A DNA stretch of 42,067 nt from Candidatus Limivivens merdigallinarum (GCA_018713105.1 DVFT01000012.1:1-42067), one strand, 5' to 3'. Positions 7,317-16,722 are shown, counted from the first letter of the stretch. Notes: generated by a model from the letters alone, not told the origin. Translations and numbers: made by a program.

Positions 7317-8942
7317 GCCCTCGCCTTCCTTGCTCTCCAGGAACAGTTCGGCTCCTAAGCTTGCCGCTCCATGTTTTACAATGGAAAGCCCCAGTCCTGT
7401 ACCTCCGATTTCCTTGGAATGGCTCTTGTCTACGCGGTAGAAGCGTTCAAAGACACGTTCCTGATGAGCGAGGGGAATTCCAATTCCCGTATCCTTTACA
7501 GTCACGCACGCCTTGGCGCCTTCATGGTAGACGGAGATTTCTACTTTACCATTCTCTTTATTATATTTCACTGCGTTGTCGCAGAGATTGTAGATGATCT
7601 CGTCCAAAATCTGACGGATGGATCGGATCACAATAGGACCGCCTGTCACTTCAATGTCAATTCCGCGGCGCTCTGCTGCTACGGAGAGACGTTCCTTGAT
7701 ATCGGCGGCAAGCTCAAAGAGATCGATCTTTTCTTCCTGGTAGGGAAGCTCCCCTTCATCCAGCTGAGAAATCTTGATGACATCCTCCACCAAAGTGATC
7801 AACCGCTGTGCTTCCACAAAGATGCGTCCCGCAAAGCGTTTCACATCTTCCTCTTTCACAATGCCGTCCTGCATAATCTCCGCAAAACCAGAGATAGAGG
7901 TTAACGGAGTCTTCAGCTCATGGGAAACGTTCGCCGTGAATTCCCGGCGGAGGCGTTCTCTCTGAACCTTCTCAGTCACATCCACCAGAAGCAGCACACC
8001 GCCCGTCACGCTTCCATCTTGGAAGACCGGATTGGCGATCAGCTGACGGGTACCGCCTTCCACCTCAACCATCTCGGAAACATGTTCTCCTGCCAGCATC
8101 CTTTCTACAGCGCGAAGGAAAGGCTCGCTCCGGTTCAATGTCAGAACGCTTGTCTCCACCGGCTTCTTGGAAACTCCCAGAAGCTTCAATGCGCTGCTGT
8201 TGCAGGACAGAAGATCCGTCTGCTTATCGATCACCAGAAGCCCTTCGTTCATATTCTCTGTAATGATCGTGAATTCTTCCTGCTTTCTCTTGGCATCCGT
8301 AAGCTGGCTGCGGATCGTATTCTGCTGCTTATTGATCCGGGTAAGCAGCGGAGCAATCTCGTCATAGGTATCATTCCCCTTCGGGTTGTCCAGATCCAGC
8401 TCATTGATCGGCTTTACAATCTTCTTGGATGCACGGGATGCCACAAAGAGAGAGAACAGAAGCAGCAGGAACAGCAGGATAATGACAGGCCCCAGCATTC
8501 CTCCCAGCACGGCGGGTACCGTATACTGGGTACTGGATACCCTTAACACATTTCCGTCATCCAGCCTCAATGCATAATACACGGTCTTCTCCGCCAGAGT
8601 TTCTGAATTTCTCTCAGCCTCTCCGTAACCGTCCTCCAGTGCTTCCTGGATCTCTTCCCGGTCCAGATGGTTCTCCATTTCGGCCGCGTCTGCATCGCTG
8701 TCAAATAATACCGTGCCGTCTGCCTGAACCAGAGTCACTCTTTCCCCGCCGCTTGGCAGATTGTTCAGGCTTTCTGTCCCGCCTTCTTCCACAGACATGG
8801 CAAGATACTGTGCCTCTCTTTTCAGCTCTTCTCCTAATTGGTTCCCATAGAATCCATACAAAATTCCCATGGTGCATCCAATACCCAGGATAAGAATGCA
8901 CGCTGCTACCGCAAAAATACTGCGGAAAATACGGTTTGTCAT
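7275..8942 (-). CDS. phoR: Phosphate-sensing histidine kinase PhoR
   Basis: 555 aa. TM helices near residues 8-28 and 145-168 flank an extracellular sensor of ~115 aa. A HAMP-like region ('KKIVKPINELDLDNPKG'), a PAS domain ('TENMNEGLLVIDKQTDLLSCNSSALKLLG'), HisKA with H341 in 'NVSHELKTPLTSISGF' and HATPase ('NLCDNAVKYNKENGKVEI', 'GIGIP', 'GGTGLGLSIVKH') follow. It phosphorylates PhoP under phosphate limitation. It is the last gene of the pst-pho operon, and its ATG overlaps the phoP stop (ATGA), indicating translational coupling. Its 3' end overlaps the convergent tetR by 42 bases. Confidence 0.9.
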   Translation of the reverse strand: MTNRIFRSIFAVAACILILGIGCTMGILYGFYGNQLGEELKREAQYLAMSVEEGGTESLNNLPSGGERVTLVQADGTVLFDSDADAAEMENHLDREEIQEALEDGYGEAERNSETLAEKTVYYALRLDDGNVLRVSSTQYTVPAVLGGMLGPVIILLFLLLLFSLFVASRASKKIVKPINELDLDNPKGNDTYDEIAPLLTRINKQQNTIRSQLTDAKRKQEEFTIITENMNEGLLVIDKQTDLLSCNSSALKLLGVSKKPVETSVLTLNRSEPFLRAVERMLAGEHVSEMVEVEGGTRQLIANPVFQDGSVTGGVLLLVDVTEKVQRERLRREFTANVSHELKTPLTSISGFAEIMQDGIVKEEDVKRFAGRIFVEAQRLITLVEDVIKISQLDEGELPYQEEKIDLFELAADIKERLSVAAERRGIDIEVTGGPIVIRSIRQILDEIIYNLCDNAVKYNKENGKVEISVYHEGAKACVTVKDTGIGIPLAHQERVFERFYRVDKSHSKEIGGTGLGLSIVKHGAASLGAELFLESKEGEGSAFTLKWGLSSQT

Positions 8943-9616
8943 TGCGCGCTACCTCCTATTTTATATCCTATGCCTCTGACTGTCTCGATATAATCTCCTG
9001 CCTCTTTTAATTTTTGGCGCAGGGTACGGATATGGACATCTACAGTACGGCTCTCTCCGTCAAATTCGTATCCCCAGATTTTGTCCAGAAGCTGTGCCCT
9101 CGTAAATACTCTTCCCTTTTCGGAAATCAGAAGGCAGAGCAGTTCAAATTCCTTCAGCGTGAGAACCACTTCCTGATCATTCACCTTCACAATATGGTGG
9201 GATGGGCATACATAGAGAACTCCCTCCCGGTAACTCACATCCTCCTCCTGCTTCTCTGTACGGCGAAGCAGCGCACGGATTCTGGACAGCAGCTCCATCA
9301 TGCGGAAGGGCTTCGGGACATAATCATCCGCCCCGCTGTCCAGCCCCAAGACCGTGTCATACTCGCTTCCTTTTGCCGTCAACATGATGATAGGCAAGGC
9401 CTTCGTCTCCGAATGGCTTCGGATTTTTTTCAAAATATGAAGACCGTCCTCCTCTGGCAGCATTATATCCAGCAGAAGGAGCGATGGTATTTCCTCCTCC
9501 ATTGCCTCCCAGAATTCAGATGGACGGGAAAATCCCCTTGCCTCCATTCTCTGACTGTTCAGTGTATAGGTTACCAGCTCCCGGATGCTGTCATCATCTT
9601 CCAACAGATAAATCAT
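8939..9616 (-). CDS. phoP: Phosphate response regulator PhoP/PhoB (OmpR family)
   Basis: 225 aa from 'MIYLLEDDDS', chosen for AGGAGGAG 6 bases upstream; a longer frame to 9673 runs into phoU. The receiver domain has acidic residues 'EDDD', phosphoacceptor D50 in 'LLLLDIMLPEEDG' and the conserved Lys in 'YVPKPF'. The winged-helix domain shows 'LTLKEFELLCLLISEKGRVFTRAQLLDKIWGYEFDGESRTVDVHIRTLRQKL'. It is expected to bind Pho boxes such as those upstream of pstS. It lies between phoU and phoR in a tight operon. Confidence 0.9.
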   Translation of the reverse strand: MIYLLEDDDSIRELVTYTLNSQRMEARGFSRPSEFWEAMEEEIPSLLLLDIMLPEEDGLHILKKIRSHSETKALPIIMLTAKGSEYDTVLGLDSGADDYVPKPFRMMELLSRIRALLRRTEKQEEDVSYREGVLYVCPSHHIVKVNDQEVVLTLKEFELLCLLISEKGRVFTRAQLLDKIWGYEFDGESRTVDVHIRTLRQKLKEAGDYIETVRGIGYKIGGSAQ

Positions 9617-9627
9617 CCCGGCTCCTC

Positions 9628-10275
9628 CTATTCGTGGCTTTTGTGTACACCGGTGATGGAATATACCACCCATTCTGCGATATTTACCGCATGGTCGCCG
9701 ATCCGTTCAAAATATTTCGCCGTCATCAGAAGATCCAGAGCCGCCCTGGCATCAATTCCTTTGTTGTAGATCAAATCCATCAGCTCATTTTTGACCGTAT
9801 CGAACAGTCTGTCCACCTCGTCGTCCGCATCGATGACCTTTTCTGCAAGCTGGCGGTCACTCTGGACAAAAGCCTCCACACTGTTGGTCACCATTTTGAT
9901 GGTAGCTTTTCCCATACTGTCCAGATGTACCATGCTGCTGCTTTCCGTATCGGACAGATAGGCTGCCATCTCTGCGATGTCACCTGCCTGGTCGCCGATC
10001 CGTTCCATATCGGAAATCATTTTCAAAGCCGCTGAGATCATTCTCAGGTCACTTGCTACCGGCTGCTGCTGGAGAAGAAGCTTGATGCAGATATTTTCAA
10101 TATCCCTCTCCTTCTGGTCGATCGCACTGTCCACTGTGTGGATCTGATTGATCGTCTTCTCGGAAGCATGCTTTAATACCTCCACGGAAAGTGTGATCGC
10201 TTCCTCACACATACTTCCCATCTTGATCAATTCTACGTGGAGCTCATCAAGCTGCTTGTCGAATCGAGTTCTCAT
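9628..10275 (-). CDS. phoU: Phosphate signalling regulator PhoU
   Basis: 215 aa, the usual PhoU length, with two similar three-helix PhoU repeats. Each carries the acidic E/DxxxD metal-binding pattern: 'RMISAALKMISDMERIGDQAGDIAEMA' and 'ALDLLMTAKYFERIGDHAVNIAEW'. PhoU links the Pst transporter to the PhoR kinase and dampens phosphate uptake and signalling. Its start codon shares one base with the pstB stop (TAATG), so the two are translationally coupled. Confidence 0.95.
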   Translation of the reverse strand: MRTRFDKQLDELHVELIKMGSMCEEAITLSVEVLKHASEKTINQIHTVDSAIDQKERDIENICIKLLLQQQPVASDLRMISAALKMISDMERIGDQAGDIAEMAAYLSDTESSSMVHLDSMGKATIKMVTNSVEAFVQSDRQLAEKVIDADDEVDRLFDTVKNELMDLIYNKGIDARAALDLLMTAKYFERIGDHAVNIAEWVVYSITGVHKSHE

Positions 10276-11024
10276 TATCCAAACCTCCCTGTAATATACT
10301 CTTCTGTCCTTTTATCCTTGGGCATGGAGAAGATCTGTTCCGTCTCCCCATATTCTATGATCTCTCCTAAAAGGAAAAAGGCTGTCCTGTCAGAAACCCT
10401 CGCTGCCTGCTGCATGTTGTGGGTTACCATAACGATAGTATAATCCTTTTTCAGCTCCAGTACAAGCTCTTCAATCTTGGACGTGGAAATAGGATCCAGG
10501 GCGCTGGTGGGTTCATCCATCAGCAGAACTTCCGGCTGTACGGCAAGGGCTCTGGCGATGCAAAGCCTCTGCTGCTGTCCTCCGGAAAGTGCCAGCGCAC
10601 TCTTTTTCAGCTTGTCCTTTACCTCATCCCAGATCGCAGCTCCGCGAAGGGAACTTTCTACGATCTCATCCAGCTTCACCCTGGAGTGAATGCCGTGAGT
10701 TCTCGGACCAAAGGCAATATTATCATAAATACTCATTGGGAAAGGATTCGGTTTCTGGAATACCATTCCCACTCGTTTTCTCAGCTGGTTTACATCCATC
10801 TTGCCGAAGATATCTTCTCCATCCAGGCGGATGCTTCCCTCAATGCGGCATCCTTCCACCAGATCGTTCATACGGTTCAGGGATTTCAGAAGCGTGGATT
10901 TTCCACAGCCGGAGGGACCGATGAAGGCAGTGATTTCTTTTTCCTGGATATTCAGGTTGATATTTTTCAATGCATGGAAATCTGTGTAATACAGCTCCAT
11001 ATTTTCCACTTGTATTTTATCCAT
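10275..11024 (-). CDS. pstB: Phosphate ABC transporter ATPase PstB
   Basis: 249 aa. Walker A 'GPSGCGKST', Q-loop '[21 protein letters not shown]' (typical of PstB), signature 'LSGGQQQR', Walker B '[12 protein letters not shown]', H-loop 'VTHNMQQA'. It hydrolyses ATP to drive phosphate import through PstCA. It overlaps the pstA 3' end by 8 bases and the phoU start by one. Confidence 0.97.
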   Translation of the reverse strand: MDKIQVENMELYYTDFHALKNINLNIQEKEITAFIGPSGCGKSTLLKSLNRMNDLVEGCRIEGSIRLDGEDIFGKMDVNQLRKRVGMVFQKPNPFPMSIYDNIAFGPRTHGIHSRVKLDEIVESSLRGAAIWDEVKDKLKKSALALSGGQQQRLCIARALAVQPEVLLMDEPTSALDPISTSKIEELVLELKKDYTIVMVTHNMQQAARVSDRTAFFLLGEIIEYGETEQIFSMPKDKRTEEYITGRFG

Positions 11025-11907
11025 TTGTCTGACCTTGTCCTTTCGTCAACTTTTTGGCTACAAAACTCGACAATGCGTTCATTCCCAGAACCAGGAGCAG
11101 AAGCACAAATGCAACCGCGTAAGCCTGATCCATGTATAATCCCTCACGGGACAGGTTGTACATGTGTACTGCCAGTGTGGCGCCGGATCCCATGATACTG
11201 GAGGGCACCTGGGGAATTGCGCCTGCCGTATAAATCAAAGCGGCAGTCTCACCTACGATACGCCCCACAGACAGGATCACGCCTGCTAAGATACCGGGGA
11301 TTGCGGAAGGCAGAACCACGCGGAATACCGTACGCAGTTTTCCGGCGCCCAGTCCAAAGCTTCCTTCCCGGTAACTGTCCGGGACAGATTTCAATGCTTC
11401 CTCCGTGGTACGCATCACCAGCGGAAGAATCATGATTGCCAGCGTCAGGGCGCCTGCCAGGATGGAATATCCCCATCCAAGCGCCGTTACAAAGAACAAA
11501 GCGCCGAACAAACCGTATACGATAGAAGGAATTCCGGATAATGTCTCTGTAGTCAGACGGATGATCTTGACAAATTTATTTCCCCTCTTGGCATATTCCA
11601 CCAGATAGATTGCGGAAAAAATACCGAATGGTACTGCGATCACCAGAGATAAGAGGGTCATGATGATAGTATTGATGATAGACGGGAGCATGGATGCGTT
11701 TTCTGAATTATAAGTCAGCGCAAACAGCCCAGGCGTCAAGTTCGGGATACCATTCACCAGAATATATGCGATCAAAAACAGCAGGACGGCAAAGGTCACC
11801 ACCGTAGCCAGAAACACCAGGCCTTTTAAGATTGCAGCCTCGATATTTCTCGCTTTGCCGCTGCTCATCGTGATGTTGCTGTTTTTCTTGTTTTCTGATT
11901 GACTCAT
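11017..11907 (-). CDS. pstA: Phosphate ABC transporter permease PstA
   Basis: 296 aa. A polar N-terminal tail of ~25 residues precedes six predicted TM helices. The ABC permease EAA-loop region is '[45 protein letters not shown]'. '[21 protein letters not shown]' is characteristic of PstA/PstC. It pairs with PstC to form the membrane channel. The start overlaps the pstC stop by 4 bases (ATGA). Confidence 0.95.
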   Translation of the reverse strand: MSQSENKKNSNITMSSGKARNIEAAILKGLVFLATVVTFAVLLFLIAYILVNGIPNLTPGLFALTYNSENASMLPSIINTIIMTLLSLVIAVPFGIFSAIYLVEYAKRGNKFVKIIRLTTETLSGIPSIVYGLFGALFFVTALGWGYSILAGALTLAIMILPLVMRTTEEALKSVPDSYREGSFGLGAGKLRTVFRVVLPSAIPGILAGVILSVGRIVGETAALIYTAGAIPQVPSSIMGSGATLAVHMYNLSREGLYMDQAYAVAFVLLLLVLGMNALSSFVAKKLTKGQGQTNG

Positions 11908-12788
11908 TTTTCTCCTCTCCTTTTCGGTTTGGAAGCTTTTCCTTCTCCTGTACTCCGGTTATTAAGCATGGATACGGAGAAGTTGATAATCAAGATGAAT
12001 ACGAACAGCACCACGCCCGTAGCGATCAGGGCTTCTCTGTGGAGGTCTGCCGCATATCCCATTTCAAGTACGATATTGGCTGTCATGGTCCGTATTCCTT
12101 TGAGGATGCCTGCCGGCATTCTTGCCTGGTTTCCGGCTACCATTACCACTGCCATGGTCTCTCCGATCGCCCTTCCGATCCCAAGAACCACACCGGCAAG
12201 GACGCCGGATTTTGCTGCTGGAAGGATCACACGAAAAATACTTCTCTCAGGAGTGGCTCCCAGAGCCAACGCTCCTTCATAATAGCTTGCCGGCACAGAA
12301 CGGATGGCGGATTCTGTTACGCCGATAATTGTCGGCAGGATCATCACTCCCAAAAGGAGGGACGCTGCCAGGATGCTTCCGTTGGAAGCTCTGAATACCT
12401 GTCTGGTAAAGGGGATCAGTACCATCAATCCGAAGAATCCGTATACTACGGAAGGGATACCAGCCAGAAGCTCTGTTGCCGATTTCAAAAAGGGATAAAT
12501 TTTCTTTGGACAGTAGTGAGCCATAAAGATAGAAGTAAGGATACCGATCGGTACTCCTACGATGATGGCTCCTGCCGTAACATAAATACTTCCCAGAATC
12601 ATGGGAAGGATTCCGTAAATATCATTTCCCGGTTTCCAGTGAGTTCCTGCCAGGAATTTGAACAAGCCGATCTCCTGCATCGCCGGGATTCCATTTGCAA
12701 ACAAAAACACACAAATTAACGCAACTGCTAACACAGATGCGCAGGCAGCTATGAAAAAAACTGCCTGCATCAATTTTTCTTTATTCAT
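11904..12788 (-). CDS. pstC: Phosphate ABC transporter permease PstC
   Basis: 294 aa with six TM helices. Family signatures are 'ATELLAGIPSVVYGFFGLMVLIPFTR' and the EAA loop 'ESAIRSVPASYYEGALALGATPERSIFRVILPAAKSGVLAG'. It forms the membrane channel with PstA. It begins 33 bases after the pstS stop, and no terminator is visible in that gap, so one transcript is likely. Confidence 0.95.
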   Translation of the reverse strand: MNKEKLMQAVFFIAACASVLAVALICVFLFANGIPAMQEIGLFKFLAGTHWKPGNDIYGILPMILGSIYVTAGAIIVGVPIGILTSIFMAHYCPKKIYPFLKSATELLAGIPSVVYGFFGLMVLIPFTRQVFRASNGSILAASLLLGVMILPTIIGVTESAIRSVPASYYEGALALGATPERSIFRVILPAAKSGVLAGVVLGIGRAIGETMAVVMVAGNQARMPAGILKGIRTMTANIVLEMGYAADLHREALIATGVVLFVFILIINFSVSMLNNRSTGEGKASKPKRRGEK

Positions 12789-12821
12789 ATCTGCCTACGC
12801 CCTCATATCCCAACGTTACGA

Positions 12822-13694
12822 TTACTCAGCCAGAGCCTCGTCCCAGGTGGTTACTTCGCCAGTGAAGATGCTCTTAACCTGCTCAGAAGTCATCTCTTCG
12901 GTCGGGTTGTTGTTGTTTACTACCACTGCGATACCATCGGTTGCGATTACAGTTGCGGTAAGTCCTGCCTCAAGCTCGGAATCCTTCAGTTCTCTGGAAG
13001 CCATTCCGATATCACATACACCGTCGATTGTATTCTGCATACCTGTGGTGGAATCACTGGTCTGAACTTCAATCTCAACGTTAGCGTTTACCTCAGCATA
13101 AGCCTCTTTCAGTTTCTCCATAACCGGAGATACGGAAGAAGAACCGGCTACAACAACTTTACCTTCTGCCCCGTTGCTTTCATAAGCTTCTGTCTCGCTT
13201 AAGGGGATGTAACCATTCTCTTCTACAACAGCTTGTCCCTCAGTGCTCATGATGTAGTTGATGAAATCCTGTGCTGCATCGCTTACTTCTGCGCCGGTAG
13301 CGATATTGAACGGTCTGGACACTTTGTAGCTTCCATCCTCGATGGTCTCAACGCTTGCTTCTGCGCCGTCGATGCTCAGGGCTTTCACACTGTCATCCAG
13401 GGAACCAAGGGAGATATATCCGATTGCATAATCATCACCTGCTACGGTTGACATCATAACAGAGGTACTGTTGGTGATATTTGCTTCCTCAGTGGTCATA
13501 TCCACATCTTCACCATCGATCTCTTCCACAACGCCGAACAGCTCCGTGAACGCGCCTCTCGTACCAGAACCATCCTCTCTGGATACAACGGTGATCGGCA
13601 TGGTGCTGTCCCAATCACTGCTTGCGGATGCTCCGCATACGGTAAGACCCATCGTCATAACTCCTACAAGTGCTGCTGCAACTAATTTCTTCAT
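12822..13694 (-). CDS. pstS: Phosphate-binding lipoprotein PstS, circularly permuted
   Basis: 290 aa. The signal peptide has a lipobox-like 'LTVC' (C20). All PstS sequence blocks are present but in swapped order. 'ITVVSREDGSGTRGAF' (34-49), 'YAIGYISLGSL' (89-99) and 'EGQAVVEENGYIPLS' (152-166) come first; in canonical PstS these lie in the second half. 'VVAGSSSVSPVMEKL' (181-195), 'DIGMASRELKD' (228-238) and 'ATDGIAVVVN' (251-260), normally N-terminal, come last. The two lobes should still fold together, since the order change is a simple permutation. It captures phosphate for PstCAB. Ribosome site GGAG, with a Pho-box-like promoter upstream. It is the first gene of the pst-pho operon. Confidence 0.92.
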   Translation of the reverse strand: MKKLVAAALVGVMTMGLTVCGASASSDWDSTMPITVVSREDGSGTRGAFTELFGVVEEIDGEDVDMTTEEANITNSTSVMMSTVAGDDYAIGYISLGSLDDSVKALSIDGAEASVETIEDGSYKVSRPFNIATGAEVSDAAQDFINYIMSTEGQAVVEENGYIPLSETEAYESNGAEGKVVVAGSSSVSPVMEKLKEAYAEVNANVEIEVQTSDSTTGMQNTIDGVCDIGMASRELKDSELEAGLTATVIATDGIAVVVNNNNPTEEMTSEQVKSIFTGEVTTWDEALAE

Positions 13695-13751
13695 AATAGA
13701 AATCTCCTTTTTTCATTTTCATTTTTCTGTTTGTCCTTCGTTACGTGTATG

Positions 13752-13806
13752 AGTATATTGGAAGAAAGTAAAATGCATTATCTTTTCTTTGTTAAATGTG
13801 CGTAAA
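13752..13806 (-). promoter_or_regulatory. pstS promoter with PhoP-box-like repeats
   Basis: On the minus strand, TTTACG (13806-13801), five bases, then TTAACA (13795-13790) fit the 11-base spacing of Gram-positive PhoP boxes. A further TTTTAC (13773-13768) is in register two steps on. A -10 TATACT (13757-13752) has no good -35, as expected for an activated promoter. A close copy of the paired motif lies at 13939-13954 (TTGTTAAATGTAAAAT on +). The 297-base gap between pstS and the next gene otherwise holds only a GC hairpin (13822-13842) and the terminator at 13876. Confidence 0.55.
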
Positions 13807-13875
13807 ATGATATTTTTATTTCCCCGGAATATAAGCCGGGTACCGCTTTTACCTTCTGCTTCCTCTTTTGGTCCC

Positions 13876-13918
13876 ATAAAAAAGGACCGAAGTCTCTTTT
13901 CTGAGAATTCAGTCCTTT
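13876..13918 (-). terminator. Intrinsic terminator after the siroheme reductase gene
   Basis: Arms AAAGGACCGAA (13881-13891) and TTCAGTCCTTT (13908-13918) pair over 11 bases with one G-U. A run of T follows on the minus strand. Confidence 0.85.
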
Positions 13919-13991
13919 GTAAAATCTAAATTTCCCGATTGTTAAATGTAAAATTTCCACGGATCCTTCGCGTTTCGGATTTTACAATACA

Positions 13992-14945
13992 TCAGCAGGT
14001 CGCGCCGCCGGTGACATGAAGCTGCGCATCCAGGATTTCCTGCTTTCTCGCAAGGAGGTCGTCTGAGAGAAGCTGTGCCTCTACGTTCTCAAATCCCAGC
14101 CTGTCGATAGTCTGGGCAAAACGCTCCCCGGTCTTCCCCTGCTCACGGTACAGGAGGATCGCTTTCTCGATGACGTCCAGAGCTTCCTCCTTGGAGGTAA
14201 AGATCTTGCTTAAGCTTTTGCCCTGTGCCACGCTCTTGCCCCAGCGCCCGCCGATGTAGATCTTGTAGCCGTTCACCCCGTCTTCGATGGCGTCAAAACG
14301 GCATTTGCCCACACAGCGTCCGCAGTGGTTGCAGACATCCTGGTCGATTTCCAGGACTCCATCCACCACCTTGGCGGCATGGATGGGACATGCCTGCTCT
14401 ACGGTACACTTTTTACATCCGTTGCACTCGTCCTCGTCAAAATTTGGGATCAGCTGGCCGATGATCCCAAGATCGTTCAGATCCGGCTTTACACAGTTAT
14501 TTGGACATCCTCCCACTGCGATTTTGAATTTGTGGGGAAGCTTTACTTCCCGGTATCCTTCATAAAAGCGGTGGTGGATCTCTTCGGACAGCGCAAATGT
14601 ATCGATCAGGCCATATTGGCAGGTCGTTCCCTTACAGGATACCACCGGGCGTACCTTGGATCCGGTTCCTCCCGTTACCAGCCCTTCCTTGGCAATGTAG
14701 GCGCGGAATTCCTCGATCTTGTCATAGGGGATTCCCTGTACTTCCACCGTCAGGCGGGTCGTATAGGTAACGATGCCGTTCCCGAATTTTTCCGCTGCTT
14801 CCGCGATGCATCTCTGCTGGGCAGCTGTCACTTTCCCGTTGACGGTAATGATCCTGCCGGAAAAGTTGTCCGTTCCTTTGTTGCTGAGAAACCCGAGGGC
14901 TTTGACTCTTTTTTCATCCTCTGCACTTACGGTTAATGTAGCCAT
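13992..14945 (-). CDS. Siroheme sulfite/nitrite-type reductase with two [4Fe-4S] ferredoxin clusters (AsrC/NirA-like)
   Basis: 317 aa; ribosome site AGGAGG. The N-terminal half is a nitrite/sulfite reductase ferredoxin-like domain. The siroheme-[4Fe-4S] ligands are C104-x4-C109 ('SCKGTTCQYG') and C147-x3-C151 ('GGCPNNC'). A bacterial ferredoxin insert follows, with two CxxCxxC...CP-type cluster motifs ('CNGCKKCTVEQACPIH' and 'CNHCGRCVGKC'). The family performs six-electron reduction of sulfite, or nitrite in some members. At 317 aa it is a short single-subunit form. It lies just downstream of a CoA-disulfide-reductase/rhodanese flavoprotein on the same strand (76-base gap), which points to sulfur rather than nitrogen chemistry (inference). 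Confidence 0.8.
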   Translation of the reverse strand: MATLTVSAEDEKRVKALGFLSNKGTDNFSGRIITVNGKVTAAQQRCIAEAAEKFGNGIVTYTTRLTVEVQGIPYDKIEEFRAYIAKEGLVTGGTGSKVRPVVSCKGTTCQYGLIDTFALSEEIHHRFYEGYREVKLPHKFKIAVGGCPNNCVKPDLNDLGIIGQLIPNFDEDECNGCKKCTVEQACPIHAAKVVDGVLEIDQDVCNHCGRCVGKCRFDAIEDGVNGYKIYIGGRWGKSVAQGKSLSKIFTSKEEALDVIEKAILLYREQGKTGERFAQTIDRLGFENVEAQLLSDDLLARKQEILDAQLHVTGGATC

Positions 14946-15021
14946 AGTTGTTTTCCTCCTGAATTTGATGGTTAATTCCTTTTAACATTCAAGGCTGCGC
15001 TGGGCGCCGCCCAGTGTCCGG

Positions 15022-16680
15022 TCACTCTTCTTTCTGGGAAGGATCTTCCACCTCGTTGAAGGTAAGGCCTCCTTCCAGAGCCCGCGTATTCGTATAACCA
15101 TACGCTTTCATCCTGTTCTGGGTCAGGTAAGCACGTTTTCCTTTCGCGCACACCAGCAGCAGCTTCTCGTCCTTGCCAATCCCCTCGATTTCCCCGTCGA
15201 TCTTGGTCAGATCCACATAGGGCGCCCAGGAAAGGGTAGGAACCGGAGAGGCGTCCAGCACGCGGTATCCGTCGGCAGCCCCGGCCTGGTATTCCGTCGG
15301 AGTGAAGGTTTCAAACGCCCCGCTCATCTTATTTAAAAGGATGTTCAAGGCATGTCCGAACGGATGGATGGCTGTGGAGAATGGCGGCGCATAGGCGAAA
15401 TCCAGATTTTCCAGCTGGTCTACCGTCGCGCCCAGGGAAATCGCAGTCACCGCAATGTCCACTACTTTGTCCACTGCTCCTTTTCCGATCACCTGCAATC
15501 CTAAGAATTTTCTGCTGGTCTTGTCGGCGAGCATTTTAATAATGAAGCTCCCCGCTCCCGGATAGTAATGGGCTTTGTCATCCACTACGGACAATGCGGT
15601 AACGACATCGTACCCCGCTTCTTTTGCGTCTGCCTCGCCAAGGCCTGTCCGGCCCACGTTCAGTTCCGGCAGCTTGCACACGCCTGTTCCCAGAACGCCG
15701 GGATAAGCGATTTTCCTGCCAACCAGGTTCTGTGCCACAATCCTTCCTTCTATGTTTGCCGAGGAACCCATGGGTGACCACTGGGGTTTTCCGGTTTCCC
15801 GGTTAGCCACGCAGGCGCAGTCCCCGATTGCGTAGATGTCTTCATCATTGGTCTGAAGATATTCATTAACCTTAACCGTGCGGTTCGGCATCAGCTCAAT
15901 CCCGGAATCTGCGAGGAACGCGGTATTCGCGCGGATACCGATGGCCAGGACGGCAAGATCTGCCTTCATCCCCTTGCGGCTGGTCAGGACGCGCGCCACC
16001 TTTCCGTCTTTTCCCTCGATCCCCTCAAGGGCTGTTCCGGTAAAGCACATGATCCCGTGGTCTGCAAGCTTATTTTCCACATATCCTGCCATCTCCGGGT
16101 CAAAGGGCGGCATAATCTGGGGCGCCATGTCGATCACCGATACGCGGATTCCTTTGGATGCCAGATTCTCTGCCACCTCCAGGCCGATAAAGCCGGCGCC
16201 TACGACCACCGCGCGTTTCACATCCCCCTGTTCGATCCGTTCCCTGAGGGCAATCGCGTCATCCGGCGTCCTCATTTTGTAAACGCCTTCCAGGTCCATT
16301 CCCGGAAGCGGCGGACAGATCGGATCCGCTCCGGTAGCGATCACCAGTTTATCATATCCGAACGTCTTCTTCTCCCCAGTGGCCAGCTCCACCGCTTCCA
16401 CTGTTTTGTCCTCCCGGTTGACGGCTGTTACCTCAACACCGGTTTTCACCTCCGCCCCGGTCAATCTGCGAAAGCTTTCCGGCGTATTCACGATCAGCTG
16501 CCCTTTGTCATGGATAACGTCGCCTACATAGTACGGAAGGCCGCAGCCCGCATAGGAAATATCTTTTCCCTTCGTCAGGATCGTCACATCTATGGAACGA
16601 TCCTCTCTCTTTAACTTGGCCGCTGCTTTCGTTCCGGCTGCTACACCGCCGATAATCAATACCTTCATACACTGCTTCAT
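15022..16680 (-). CDS. CoA-disulfide/persulfide reductase with C-terminal rhodanese domain
   Basis: 552 aa flavoprotein. The FAD-binding GxGxxG variant is 'VLIIGGVAAGTKAAAKLKR', with the single redox cysteine C46 in 'ISYAGCGLPYYVG' typical of CoA-disulfide reductase/NADH oxidase. The NAD-binding segment is 'AVVVGAGFIGLEVAENL' and the second FAD segment 'DIYAIGDCA'. A dimerisation domain follows, then a rhodanese domain with active loop 'CAKGKRA' (C511). Such fusions reduce CoA-persulfides, polysulfide or sulfur with NAD(P)H, the rhodanese passing sulfane sulfur. It is probably co-transcribed with the siroheme reductase. The first ATG is kept because AGGA lies just upstream, whereas the second Met has none. 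Confidence 0.88.
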   Translation of the reverse strand: MKQCMKVLIIGGVAAGTKAAAKLKREDRSIDVTILTKGKDISYAGCGLPYYVGDVIHDKGQLIVNTPESFRRLTGAEVKTGVEVTAVNREDKTVEAVELATGEKKTFGYDKLVIATGADPICPPLPGMDLEGVYKMRTPDDAIALRERIEQGDVKRAVVVGAGFIGLEVAENLASKGIRVSVIDMAPQIMPPFDPEMAGYVENKLADHGIMCFTGTALEGIEGKDGKVARVLTSRKGMKADLAVLAIGIRANTAFLADSGIELMPNRTVKVNEYLQTNDEDIYAIGDCACVANRETGKPQWSPMGSSANIEGRIVAQNLVGRKIAYPGVLGTGVCKLPELNVGRTGLGEADAKEAGYDVVTALSVVDDKAHYYPGAGSFIIKMLADKTSRKFLGLQVIGKGAVDKVVDIAVTAISLGATVDQLENLDFAYAPPFSTAIHPFGHALNILLNKMSGAFETFTPTEYQAGAADGYRVLDASPVPTLSWAPYVDLTKIDGEIEGIGKDEKLLLVCAKGKRAYLTQNRMKAYGYTNTRALEGGLTFNEVEDPSQKEE

Positions 16681-16722
16681 CCTTTCCTATTGAAATATTC
16701 TGCCAGTTGCTCACTGCTCCCC

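Noticed and set aside
7371-7904. 177-codon + frame antisense to phoR
   Set aside because: Mirror frame of the kinase, with no start signals or domain.
12039-12719. Open frame of 226 codons on + across pstC
   Set aside because: Antisense to pstC, with no domain or start signals.
13695-13991. Riboswitch or small gene upstream of pstS (a 60-codon frame at 13778-13960)
   Set aside because: The frame crosses the terminator and the Pho-box region and has no start signals; no known riboswitch fold was recognised.
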